A DNA stretch of 64,000 bases from Rhabdophis nuchalis (Eukaryota > Chordata > Lepidosauria > Squamata > Natricidae). Positions within the stretch are counted from its first letter, which is position 1, and every line of letters starts with the position of its first letter. Below are positions 11,150 to 22,230 of the stretch, one piece after another. The DNA lies in assembly GCA_039707465.1 (NCBI GenBank), contig CM077645.1:148795503-148859502 (forward strand). Direction: 5' to 3'. The translations under genes and the position numbers were made by a program. The notes under the pieces were generated by a model. It was not told the DNA's origin and did not search any database. It worked only from the letters and a program-made list of their open reading frames with translations.

Positions 11150-11514
11150 ATCTGAACATATTTACAACTGATGCTCCAATTTATTTACTATTTTGATTGT
11201 TTTTATATCATTCATGTGCCTTTTATATCATTCATGTGACGTGTATGTATGTGAGGGGAGAGAGGGGCTGGCTAACCTGATAAGGGTCATCATATTGGGA
11301 TTTGAACATTCTGGATATTCTATAATATAATACCTTGAGTATTACACTACACTAATCCTACATTAGAGAGGTGGGTTGCTGCTGGTTCGGCCGAACCGGT
11401 AGTGGAATTCAGGCCTGGGTTGCAGAATCGGCAGCAACCCAGACGTGACATGCCCCTGAACCAGTTCCCTTGCTGCCACTTGGGCACTGTCATTTTGAAT
11501 TTTAATGACTGCAC
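11150..11514 (-). repeat. Inverted duplication, left copy
   Basis: This segment is the reverse complement of 15123-15502 with a few indels. It includes non-repeat flank (ACAACTGATGCTCCAATTTA, GATATTCTATAATATAATAC) and part of a MITE inserted at the same target TAATGTAG. A 20-bp internal tandem duplication (TTTTATATCATTCATGTG twice, near 11200-11240) is present only here. Confidence 0.8.
11366..11514 (-). mobile_element. hAT-type MITE fragment, 'CAGNGGTGG' clan
   Basis: It starts GAGAGGTGGGTTGCTGC directly after CTACATTA, the reverse complement of the TSD of the element at 14987. It covers one end of that element up to about 11514 and then breaks off. Confidence 0.75.
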
Positions 11515-11607
11515 ACCATTCTCCATTTCTGGCCTAAAGACTGGAGGGCGTTGAGGAAGGCTAGGGCATAGAGTTTGAATATTTTGCTTGCACAGGGCCA
11601 AGATAAA

Positions 11608-12022
11608 CATATATGGCGAATCTTTTTTGGATTGCATGCCAAAAGTGGGGGGAGTGCAGTGGGGACATGGGTGGGTGTGCCACACCCATAATGCTATGTG
11701 CATGACCCCAGTGTGCATAGGCGCACAACCAGAGCTCCCCCTGTTTTTAGAATGCTTTTTTCACCCTCCCCAGCCTCCAGAGGCTTTATAAGTTTGAGAA
11801 CGGACTTCCAGTTAGCTCATAGGGCTGGTTTTTCGTGCTCCGGGGGCTTCAGGGAAGCTCCTGAAGCTTCTGGAGGGCAAAAAATGGCCTCAAAAGAAGG
11901 CCAAAGTCAGCTGGCCAGCACGCACATTTGCACTGGACAGCTCACAGGGCAACACCTCGCGTGCCCTGACAAATGGTTACACGTGCCACCTGTGGCACGC
12001 GTGCCATAGGTTCGCCATCATG
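11608..12022 (+). mobile_element. hAT-type MITE, 'GTGATGGCTAACC' family, decayed copy
   Basis: The left end ATGGCGAATCTTTTTTGG and right end GGTTCGCCATCATG correspond to the ends of the better-preserved copies at 35435 and 46842. The interior shares TGCATGACCCCAGTGTG-like and GGCAAAAAATGGCCTC motifs and GTGGCACGCGTGCCATAG near the right end. No clear target duplication remains. Confidence 0.75.
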
Positions 12023-12375
12023 GGTATAGGGGAAGCTGAAAGCTCACCTCTTCCCTGCCACCCCACCATGTTAAGAGGCAAGCACTAACTGAACTTGACA
12101 TGTCGATTTGCAACGTTTACAGAAAATTCCCTTGTTATCAAGATTTATGGGGAATCCTAATATTCATTGAGTCAAAACTACAATGCTGAAGCATTAAAAA
12201 AATAGAAGAATCCATAGATCTGGGGAAATTGCACGACACGTTTTTTTTTTTAAAATGCAAGCAGAGGAAAAGAATCAATGCATGTTGACTTGCACATGAT
12301 AAGCAGGAGAAAGGAATACAGAATTGACCCTAAGCAGAATTGTATTTCAAGCCCTCTCAAATGGAGATACCTTAC

Positions 12376-12585
12376 CACTGGAGGCTTCCTGGCTTCAATG
12401 GGTTGCAAAGTAAAAAGTCCAGATGACATGAGGTCAAAACCAGTAAAGTCTGTACCTTGAAAGGTTTCAAGCAGCAGAGGAGCCACGCGCGCACACATAT
12501 CAAACTCTTCCCCATCCACATTTTGTTCAATGGGAGCATCAATTTGCCCCACCAGCAAGCATTTTTCACATACTTTTTTCAGCCC
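12376..12585 (-). other. Exon-like open reading frame, function unknown
   Basis: The minus strand is open from about 12650 to 12340. The part that looks coding runs KKVCEKCLLVGQIDAPIEQ, then NVDGEEFDMCARVAPLLLET, and ends EARKPPV at a strong donor-like site (CCAGTG|GTAAGGTA, GT at 12375-12374). An acceptor-like AG lies at about 12573-12572 (ending GCTGAAAAAAG), and another possible one lies near 12631. The composition looks protein-like, with acidic and hydrophobic blocks. I do not recognise the family. Phase analysis shows it cannot be an in-frame cassette of RREB1: the preceding exon ends in phase 2 and the next begins in phase 2, while this block ends in phase 0. It could be a fragment of a processed pseudogene, an exon of an unrelated nested gene, or chance. 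Confidence 0.3.
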
Positions 12586-12589
12586 CAGA

Positions 12590-14978
12590 GAGGGCGTGAA
12601 AATGATGTGATGATACCACCAAAGAGGACAAGATCTATTTGGGTAGCAGGATTATGTCCATAAGTCTTCCATAGCTACTTAGAGTTTAACTTTAAAGTTT
12701 TTAAAATCATGTCAGTAAAAAATAATCACATACTTTGGTGATCATGGAGTCTGCAACCCTCTGCTGGAAAAGGGTTTGAAATTATTCTGGTCTTTTCTGA
12801 TATTTCAGCAGGTTTTTGTTGTTTTTTCTGGTTTCCAGCTCACATGATCTTTAGGACAGTATTTCCAAATTCTACCAAGCACTCCATATACGTTCCTTTT
12901 ACGTCTGGTATTCTTTTTCTTAAAAGGTTACACATTCTTGTAAAACAATTTATCAATCTTTGTAGTACACAAGTATACCTACTTTTGAGCTCGCAAAATT
13001 AAATTCCCTGTCCCTTTAAAAACCAGCTAGCATTTTTGAATCAACTGTGTTAAGAATGGGAAACACAGTACATGCATAATTCTCTTGATGAAACTGTCAG
13101 CCAGCCCTGCCCTTATGCAGAATGCTCTATTGTTCTCATCGGTCCCCAATCAATGGCATTCCATCAAGCTTTCCTTATTTGTCTGCTTTGGACATCTTTC
13201 CTCTTTCCAGATTTTACTCTTTTTTTTCTTTTGTTCTTCCTCTTATTTTAACCTTCTGCAGCTTCTCTTTTATATATCACCTTATGCAAACAGCTGCAAT
13301 CAAAGAATCCTTATAAATTTGTAAAGATCTTATTGGAAGGAGGGGGAGGGGGGAAACCTGACCAGCATTCTACCGGTAGAAAGCAATTTTTACAACTGTG
13401 CTTGTCAAGGAAGTACAAAATTTGACAAGGATGGAAAATCCAGTTGGCACACTCGTTTTGGTAGCTGTTGCTGTTTCACTTGGGCACCATATGAAGGATC
13501 AATTCAAATGTTTCCCTCACTACCATCATATCCAACCGGTTCCGCTTTGGCATGCAAGAATGAGCAACTATCAGAATGTACCTTTCTTGTCAGTTCTCTT
13601 TTAAACAAGACCAACAAACTGTCACCGTTTAAAAAAACATTGACAACAAAGAAATATAGCATATGGAGTTGGAACTAAACTGTCAATCGTTCTCTCATTG
13701 CATGCACTTTCTTCCACATTCTAGCCCATATGTTAGGCAGCTGGTTCCTATGTTCACAGGAGACAAGAATAAATTCAGTGTTGTGCCCAACAGCCTCTGT
13801 AAGCATTTAATGATAACTGTGCAGGAAGTGGTGAGATGGTCAACAAGAACTAAGGATCTTTGGCATGCTTTGAATTGCTCACTTGTTGCTTACAGAAATG
13901 TTCTGCACTGACACTACATCTGCTTAATGTGATTTGCTTATTATTAGCGTGATATGTGGATGGGAGTGAAGAAATAATGAGCATATTATTCTACTGCAGG
14001 ACATCAGAATTTCTTGTTGGCTAACTCATTGCCAACTGTTCTTTCCTGTATGTGGTAAGAACCAGAATATCTGGTTTGTTTGCGGTTTTCTCACTTATTC
14101 CTGGTTGATTTTGGTGCCTCAGCCAAACCTTCAATCAACTCACATAAAGGCAAGACAAAAGTATCTTAAAATTATTACACTCCATAGTCAAATGATTCAA
14201 TCTTTTAGCAAATGGGCATTGTTTAGAGTGATTATTCCCAACCCAAACCGCTTCAGAAGTCTGTACTATCATTACTACCCATAAACTGAGACTCGTAACT
14301 GATGTAATCTAACATATCTAAAAATTCCAAATATTTGCTTGATGCCATAAGCAACCTGCAGCAAGTAACCTTTTCCTTCCCAGACTGTCATTCCTATGAT
14401 GATGATGATGATAATAAGCAATAGGCACTGGTAATGCAGATGGCATCCATTCCCCACCTGTCCATACCACTATGAAAAATGGGGAAAGTATTAGGGAAGG
14501 AATGATGTAATGACAGAAAGATGAAATAGTCGCATGTAATATGCCTGTGCTCCCCACCCACCCCCCGGGCAAATGATCCCACTGACATTCCATATTATTC
14601 ATCTCTTCAGGGATGAATTTGAAGACAAAGGGAATAGAATCTACTGTAATTAGGAAGATCAAATTTATGAATCAAAGGATGCTTACTTGTGGCAATGTTC
14701 TTTAAGCACATGCAAATCAGTAGATTTTTACCAAACCGGCTTGTACCTAAGCTGGATTTTAAAAAGCAAAATGCAAACCCAAAAAATTATGCATGTGCTA
14801 TATGAATAAAGTGTTGAAAAGGGAGAAGCACAAAATATAAGGCTCTCAAGCACAGCGCACAATCTAAGAAATTTTAACTTTATAGAAAACTGGGATAACT
14901 TAATAAGGGAAGTCCCAAAGTAATCATAAACAACAGTTAACATGCTTGTATATTTCATGCTGAATGTAGTTTTGATGG
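12590..14978. other. Repeat-poor intronic stretch
   Basis: No transposon, RNA gene or convincing exon is seen. There is only a short (TGA)n run near 14397-14411. Small ORFs in both directions have no recognisable content. Confidence 0.55.
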
Positions 14979-14986
14979 TAATGTAG

Positions 14987-15284
14987 CAGGGGTAGGTTGC
15001 TGCCAGCGTTACTGCCGGTTCGCAATACGCACGCAACGTTGAGCACATGCGCTGAGCATGTGCTCATTATTTACTATAAATTGTTCTGCACACATGCGCA
15101 GAACAATTTACAGTAAACTGTGCATGTGCAGTCACTAAAATTCAAAATGGCGGCACCCAAGCAGCAGCAAGGGAACAGGTTCGGGGGCGTGTCAGGCCTG
15201 GGTCGCTACTGGTTCTGCAACCCAGCCCTGAATTCCACTACCGGTTCGACTGAACCGGGCCGAACTGGTAGCAACCCACCTCTC
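14987..15284 (+). mobile_element. hAT-type MITE, 'CAGNGGTGG' clan, intact
   Basis: A 298-bp element with ends CAGGGGTAGGTTGCTGCC and GGTAGCAACCCACCTCTC and a perfect 8-bp target duplication TAATGTAG at 14979-14986 and 15285-15292. An internal hairpin AAATTGTTCTGCAC / GTGCAGAACAATTT-like surrounds 15080-15110. It shares its interior with the element at 6262. Confidence 0.88.
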
Positions 15285-15502
15285 TAATGTAGTATTAGTG
15301 TAGTAGTGTAATACTCAAGGTATTGTATTATAGAATATCCAGAATATTCAAATCCCGATATGATGACCCCTATCAGCTTGGCCAGCCCCTCTTTCCCCTC
15401 CATGAACATACATACACATCACTAAGGAAAGGCACATAAATGGCATAAAAACAATCAAAACAGTAAATAAATTGGAGCATCAGTTGTAAATATGTTCAGA
15501 GT
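15123..15502 (+). repeat. Inverted duplication, right copy
   Basis: The counterpart of 11150-11514 in opposite orientation, about 3.6 kb away. It includes the right end of the MITE plus about 210 bp of flank ending CAGTTGTAAATATGTTCAG. Confidence 0.8.
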
Positions 15503-16401
15503 ACTGATGATAACTGGTGAACAATATAACAATATCAAATCTTCTTTAAATGAGATCAAATGAAAAGCCATGATGAAAGTGAGTTTCTGAAAGGGAAAAA
15601 TGAATTCCCCCCCCCCAAAAAGTGTCAATAAAATGTCAAGCAAAACATGCTACTCTTAGAATAGGAATTTAGACTAGCTGGACCTGGTGGTCTATTTAAA
15701 AAGGACCAGAGGATATTTTACTCGTGTGCTCAAGCTTTTCCTCTGAAATCAGCACCAAGCCTGCAAGCTTATCTCTACAACCTTGAAAACTGTAAACTGA
15801 CATTCTTAGGATTCTGATGAGAAGGGCCTGAAAGGAACACCAACTGCCTTGCAGCTATTCGCATGCCCTGGGCTTGGGTTAGCGCACCTATTCAAGCACC
15901 AAAATCATTTCATTTTTATTCCATATCTGGCTTTTCCATTTCCATTTAGCAGGCACATACCATCACTCATTTGCAAATAAATCAATATTCAGATTTAAGA
16001 TCAAAACCCTTGGAAGATGCAGTGTGGGCCAGAATGGAGCAATTTTGAAAAGAAAAGAAAAAGAGTAGTTTACACAACTGAAACTGTTAAAGGTGCAAGT
16101 AAAAGCCTGCGTTAAAATAACGAAAGGCCAGTCCGTGCATGCTGTGATATCTCATGATGTCACACCACTCCCTAGCACATATGGTTTTCTATGTGCAAAG
16201 AGATTTTTCCCATCTCTCAGATGGAATATGAAACACAAGTTCTAAGAAAATTCCCTTCTATCAGGTTAGATTATTTTCTCAGCATCACAAGGAGAAGTCT
16301 TCCCAGGTAAAAGATTCAAGTAACCAACAAGTGAAAGGTATCAGATATCAATTCTAGGAATCGTTGAAAGGAGGTTATATAAGCCCAGGAATTTCTCTAT
16401 A

Positions 16402-17442
16402 CAGATAGTCCTCGACTTATGACCACAATTGAGCTCAAAGTTTATGTTGTTAAGAGACACTTGCTGATTTTCGCCCCATTTTGCCACCTTTCTTGTCACA
16501 ATTGTTAAAGTGAGACATTAAAGTTGTTAAATTAGTAGCCCTGTTGTTAAGTGAATCTGGCTTCCCCATACACCGTATTTTTCGGACTATAAGATGCACC
16601 AGAGTATAAGACGCACCAAGATTTTGAAGAGGTCCATTTTTTTAAAAGAAAATTTGCCCTTCCTGACCCCCAGGAGCACTCTGCAGGCCTCCCAAACCCT
16701 TTGCATGCCCTGTATTTTTGTGAAAAGGGGGCATGCAGAGAGTTTGAGAGGCCTGCCAAGTGCTCCTGGCAGTCGGGTAGGGCAAATGTGATGCGTGGAA
16801 AGTTTGGGAGGCGAAAAACGGACCTGTTTTTCGCAAAAACGGAGCATGCAGAGGGGGTGGGAGGCCTGTAGAGTTCTCCTGGGGGTTGGGGAGGGCAACA
16901 AACGAGCAAAAAATGGCTCATTTTTTGCAAAAACAAGCCTAGTTTCTGCACAAAAAGGACCATGCAGAAGGTGTGGAAGGTCTGTAGAATGGTCCTGGGT
17001 GCTTGAGAGAACAAAAACAGTCCCATTTATGTGAAAAACGGACCCATTTTTTGCTCGTTCTCCCCCCCCCCCCCCCCGGGAGCACTTTGCAGGCCTCCCA
17101 AGCGTTCTGCTGTCCATTTGTGCAAAAACACTGGAAGCACAGGGCGGAGTTTCAGGAGGCCAAAAATGCTATATTCAGTGTATAAGACACACCCAGATTT
17201 TCACCCTCTTTTGGGGGGAGGTGCGTCTTATACTCCCAAAAATATGGTGGGAGGTCGCAAAAGGTGGCTCATGTGACACTGCAACCATCACAAATATGAG
17301 TCAGTTGTCAAGCGTCTAAATTTTGATCACGTGACTATGGGGATGGTCATGTGTTGTCAGTGTGAAAAAGGGTCTTAAGTCACTTTTTCCGTGTAACTTG
17401 GAGCAGTCATTAAATGAACTATTGCAAATCGAGGAGTACCTG
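16402..17442 (+). mobile_element. 'CTCGACTTA' repeat, copy 2, split by another element
   Basis: The left part (CAGATAGTCCTCGACTTATG ... GTGAATCTGGCTTCCCCATA) and right part (GGTCGCAAAAGGTGGC ... CGAGGAGTACCTG) are the two halves of the repeat. They are interrupted by a 679-bp element at 16571-17249. Confidence 0.8.
16571..17249 (+). mobile_element. 'CACCGTATTTTTCGG' MITE nested in another repeat
   Basis: The terminal inverted repeats CACCGTATTTTTCGGACTAT and CCCAAAAATATGGTG, with subterminal TATAAGACGCACC / GGTGCGTCTTATA, bound this element. The interior consists of repeated modules around GGCCTCCCAAACCCTTTGCATG-like units in both orientations, and includes a C20 run at 17060-17079. The ORFs here are repeat readings. 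Confidence 0.8.
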
Positions 17443-19454
17443 CACAGAACTGAGAAATAAGCCTGTAAGCAAAATCTTCTCTGAGTATAAAACTACAAGC
17501 ATCCAACATAATGATGGACAGCATAAGGATATTATCATCATCATCATCCATCTGCTTGTACCCACTCTGGGAAAAGAATAGCTGCCAAAATTCTTAACAT
17601 TGGCAGAAGCATTCCTTCAACCAATACCTTCCCCACTTTCACATTTCTGACTAGTAAATTACACTGCATGTTTTGACCTAGGAGGATCTTCTAGAAGAAA
17701 TGGTTGAACTTCACATGAGCACAGCTTCTAGCGGAATAACATCTCTGCTATTCACCAAGGCAGCCAATTTGCTTTTTCAGGCTGCTTGTACGAGCCTGCA
17801 AAAAGATGTGGCTGCTATAAGCAGCTGACCTATTATAATTAGAGAAGGCACATCTTGTTTTCAGGCTTCTTCAGTAACCTTTCATAAATAGAGAGGTGCT
17901 GTGTTTATAGAAAGTTCAAAAGGCTACGGTACTTCCAAATCATTTTCGAAGTGTGCACAGCCCTACTTTATGGGTTTTCCTCTAGCTCCCAGCAAGGCCA
18001 AACCATGATCAGATTAAAAGATCTCAGGGTGATCAAATAAAAATTCTCTAAAAATACCAAAGCAAGCAGGAATGTGATGGAAAAATCAATATTCTCTGTT
18101 TAACGCCACGGCAAGATCCTTCACTTCTGGACCTACTCCTCCCTATGAGATCTGAAACAAATTGCCAAAACAAAGTACTGCAGAGCAAAGAGATCATTCA
18201 TTTACTAAGACTTCCTAAGACGTAAGGAAAAAAAGGATGAAAAGCAATATGAAAAGAGATAAATAGCTGCACATCAGCCAACCTATAGTGTGACAAGAAC
18301 CCCATGGGAAGCACATAGAACCCCCTATTAAATGCTAATTTGTTCAAGCTCAGTTTTCTAGAATCGATGTAATAAACAAAAATTAAATTCTTGGAGCAGG
18401 ATGGCAATGCTGAGTGATTCAACAGAAACCCAAGCGCAGAACACATACACAAGGAAAATCCTCTGTAGAAGTCCCACGGAAATGAAAGGGAGTTTGACAC
18501 CCCTGTTGCATGTGAAAGAAATCTACAATATAACGGAAAACAAACTGGTACAATATGGCAGCACTTTATGTTAAATGTTAACCCTACCCTCACTCATTCC
18601 ATTTTAGGTTGGCAGAGTCTTTGTAAAGGGGACTGGTAAGCCATCAACCACAAAACAGAACACAAATGGTGCTTGAAAATCTGCACAGCAAGGAAGTATT
18701 CCAGCTAGTCAAGAGAAGGAACCTGAGATATCCTGGTCTCCCTCCTCACTGCAAAAACTGAGTAATTTTTGAAAAGCACTTTTTCTAAGTAAAACCCAAT
18801 GCAACGCTGCAATATCTTTATCCACAGCTGATAACAGTGTTGTTGGATGCATATGCAGTATTGTTCATTTTATCCTGGCCGACAGTCAGTAATCCCAGAA
18901 GGATCTCACTCTGCTACCTGTACTGTTAACAGATTCCCACGCCTTCTCATTAATGGCCTGTTAATGTACCTGCAAGGCCTCTAGGACAATTTAATATAGT
19001 GTCATGATGGAAAGATAACACTGCATCCCGAAGTAAGATAACCTATAGCAAACAGTAGAGCACCTAATCTAATCAGGAGTACAAAATAATGTTAAATGAT
19101 GCACATTTTTTTGTTCTTGTTGGAAATCCAGTGCAGCTTCTCAGCGGCTTTCATTTGCAGTCTAACAAAGCATCCAGCCATTCCATGGTGATGGCAGCTG
19201 AATGCTTGGGGTTTTTTTGGTTACTTGGTGACTTCCAAGTTATTGCTTTGATTTTCAAAAGCCATAGTTTAGTCTATGCTAAACTAGAACTTGTTGGTGT
19301 TGGCTGCCTTGTGACTCACTACATTTTTCCTTACAGGAAAAATATGTTTCAACATTTTTGGTACTCATCGTGCCTCCCGGAACCGATGTGTACCGAGGTA
19401 GTTGAGTTTCACAGCTGACATACAGATAAGATATCAAATATGATATAAATAAGG
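17443..19454. other. Repeat-poor intronic stretch
   Basis: About 2 kb without a recognised transposon. It has a short (ATC)n near 17533-17548. The minus ORF at 18198-18593 and the plus ORF at 19089-19418 show no family features and no splice context I would trust. Confidence 0.55.
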
Positions 19455-19735
19455 CAAGTTCAACTATTTATTTATTAAATAAATGTATATAACTGCCCAA
19501 CTCACACATAGGTGAGGCAGCTTACAATATTTAAAAATCCACCACATAAAAAACCAATGACAAAATCACATTTTATGTCTTTTGAAAAAGACAATTGGAA
19601 GCCAATTGTACCTCTGGGGGAATAACCTTCTATATGAAAGGGGCCACCCACCGAAAAGAGCTTATCTCATAATGACCAATTTCTACGATTAAATATATCT
19701 CCCCTCCAGCAGCACCATTAGCATACAAAGCAATC
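19455..19735 (-). mobile_element. L2-like LINE 3' end, decayed
   Basis: The antisense of an L2-type 3' region: it begins ATTTATTTATTAAATAAATG, then AACTGCCCAACTCACAC, and later the reverse complement of the ORF2 end (CTCTGGGGGAATAACCTTC). It is heavily mutated. Confidence 0.5.
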
Positions 19736-19759
19736 TTGTGCATAAACGTCTTTAAAATA

Positions 19760-20530
19760 CAGGCAGTTCTCTATTTACAAGCTTAGTGACCATTCAAAGT
19801 TACAAGGCATTGAAAACAATGACTTATGACTGATTTACACACTTACGACTATTGTAACATGGTCCATGCTACATGGTCATGTGATCAAAATTCAGGCACT
19901 TCCTCCTCCCCGGCCTGGCATACACTGTCCTAGGATCATGTGATCACCATTTGTAACCTTCCTAACAGGCTCCAAACAAACAAAGCAAATTGGGAAGTTA
20001 GATTCAGTTAACATTCAGTTTTGGATGCTATGATGTAAAAAAGATGTGGAGACACTAGAAAGAGTGCAGAAAGAGCAACAAAGATGATTATGGCACTGGA
20101 GACCAAAACATATGAAGAACGGTTGCAGGAACTCTAATTTAATGAAAAGAAGGACCAGGGGAGACATGATAGCAGTGTTCCAATATCTCAGGGGTTGCCA
20201 CAAAGAGGGAGTCAAACTATTCTCCAAAGCACCTGAGGGCAGAACAAGAAGCAATGGGTGGAAACTAATCAAGGAGAGATGCAACTTAGAATTGAGGAGA
20301 AATTTCCTGAGGTTTCCTGCCTAGGCAGGGGGTTGGACTGGAAGTCCTCCAAAGTCCCTTCCAACTCTTGTTATTCTATTCTATTCTATTCTATTCACAA
20401 CTGCAGTTATTCACTTAACGACTGTGGCAGAAAAAGGTTGTAAAATGGGGCAAAACTCACTTAACAACTGCCTTGCTTAGCAACAGTAATTTGAGGCTCA
20501 ATTGTGGTTGTAAGTTGACTGTTTCCTATA
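19760..20530 (-). mobile_element. 'CTCGACTTA' repeat, copy 3, split by CR1
   Basis: The two halves (CAGGCAGTTCTCTATTTAC ... and ...TTGTGGTTGTAAGTTGACTG) of the antisense repeat are separated by a CR1 3' end at about 20012-20397. The repeat is thus older than that CR1 insertion. Confidence 0.75.
20012..20397 (+). mobile_element. CR1 LINE 3' end with (TTCTA)n tail
   Basis: A 5'-truncated CR1 copy in sense orientation. The frame carries NLMKRRTRGDMIAVFQYLRG and GWKLIKERCNLELRRNF, the C-terminal part of ORF2. It ends with GGACTGGAAGTCCTCC, CCCTTCCAACTC and then (TTCTA)5. A rotation of this pentamer is AATAG, the microsatellite I recall at the 3' end of snake CR1/L3 elements. Confidence 0.82.
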
Positions 20531-21023
20531 TTCCATCATAAGATCAATTTTGTTTACCTAACAACCAGTGTTACCCTTGTGGGGCCTATTTTTTTCAGTG
20601 TGTTGTAAAGCCCTTTTCTTCTCCCAGCATACACTAAAGCTTTCCTCCCCCCAAAAATATTGATATTTCTATCAACCTCAACAGGATGGTCCCACTTTGC
20701 AACATAGGGCGATTTTTAAAATGTTGGGAAATTTTAAGTGCCTTAAATAAGAAAAGGTCATTCATTCAACCCAGCAAAAACTCGGAAGAATTCTTCTGAA
20801 TTGGAAAGAGAGTTCTCAGAATTAGATTAGAAGATTTCTTGCTTCATTTATTTCAAACAGAACAGCTTATTATTTTGCCTATCAGAAAAAGATATTAATC
20901 GCAACTATAAACTTTCTGCTGCTCCATAATGATCAAGAAAGTAATGAAGTACCCAACATCGTATTGCATGCATACGGATCAGATTAAAAAGTACTCTGAA
21001 CTATGGAGCACACGTAATTAAGG

Positions 21024-21146
21024 TACAGTTAGTCCTCGGGTTATGACAGCAATTGGGGCTGGGATTGCCATCCCTAAGTGATGTACTCTAAAGTGTGCCG
21101 CATTGCTTAGCAACGGCAATCCCAGTTGCCATTGTAATCACAGGAT
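21024..21146. mobile_element. Diverged 'CTCGACTTA'-type repeat fragment
   Basis: TACAGTTAGTCCTCGGGTTATGACAGCAATTG matches the left end of the 'CTCGACTTA' repeat, and GCATTGCTTAGCAACGGCAA matches its internal region. The rest is missing or diverged. Confidence 0.5.
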
Positions 21147-21533
21147 ATATAGGTCATTAGGCAGGAAGAGGAGGGAGTCAAGGTTGCTGTGAAAGTGGGT
21201 GGGAGTGGGAGGGTTGTCAAAGGGAGGTTTGGAGTGAGCCAGCAAAGGCCTGAAGGGCAGGTGTGAATTAGGGAAAGGCCTAGAAGGGCTGAAAGGGTCC
21301 CGTGGGCAGGAAAAGAAGTAGGAATGACCCTTCCCTGATGGTTTTCACATTGATTTTCCTTGTTGGAAGCCAGGGAAGATCCCAAATGTCTTCCTGCAAT
21401 GTTATAATATAACATTATTATAATATAATAATGAGCCAGGCTCTCAAGCACCCAGACTGTGATCATATAACTGCAGAGGTGCTGCAATGGCCAAAACCTG
21501 GTCATATGTCAATTTTTTCAGCATCACTGTATA

Positions 21534-22175
21534 GAATGGCTAACCTTTTTTGGCTCCCGTGCCAAAAGCGGGAGGTACGCAGGGGGATCTTGCAGGCGCA
21601 GGCGTGCCACATATATAATGCTATGCGGGTCCCGTTTCGGCACGTTTTTTTCACTTTCCCCAGGCTCCAGAGGTTTTCTAGGAGCCTGGAGAGGGCAAAA
21701 ACAGCCCCCCTACATGGCAGCCCTCTGGAGACTTCTGGAGCTTCCCTGAAGCCTCTGGAGGGCGAAAAACAGACCTACGGGGAACCCGTAAGTTCAGGAA
21801 TGGTGACTTCTAGTTTGTCCGTACAGCCGATTTTCGACCTCCGGAGCCTTCAGGAGGATTCCCTGAAGGCTCCAGAGGGCGAAAAGCAGACCTACGGACA
21901 AACCGGAAGTCATTCCGTTTTGCTCATAGGGGCGGTTTTTGCACTCTGGAGCCTTCAGGCCCCTGAACTTCCGGTTTGCCTGTAGGGCCATTTTTTCGCG
22001 CTCCAGAGGCTTCAAGGAAGCCTCCATAGGGCAAAAGACAGCCTCAAAAGAAGGCCGAAGTTAGCTGGCCAGCGCGCACATGCGTACTGGAACTAACATG
22101 GCAACGCCTCATGTGCTCTAACAAATGGCTCAACGTGCCACCTGTGGAACGTGTGCTGTAGGTTCGCCATCACGG
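21534..22175 (+). mobile_element. hAT-type MITE, 'GTGATGGCTAACC' family, expanded copy
   Basis: The left end AATGGCTAACCTTTTTTGGC and right end GTAGGTTCGCCATCACGG match the family. At about 640 bp it is longer than its relatives (about 375 bp). The central CTCCAGAGGGCGAAAA(GC)AGACCTACGG module is repeated in both orientations between 21740 and 22010. Confidence 0.75.
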
Positions 22176-22230
22176 CTATAGAACAAGTGGACATAAAGGA
22201 TTATCTGTGATCCTGAGAAAAAGGAAAGTA

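Noticed and set aside
12250..12585. The 12.4-kb ORF as an in-frame alternative exon of RREB1
   Set aside because: The preceding RREB1 exon ends in phase 2 and the following one starts in phase 2. This block ends in phase 0 and would bring the next exon into a frame with an early stop.
16547..17276. Overlapping ORFs on both strands near 16.5-17.3 kb
   Set aside because: They are readings of the modular inverted repeats of a MITE, which keep several frames open by chance.
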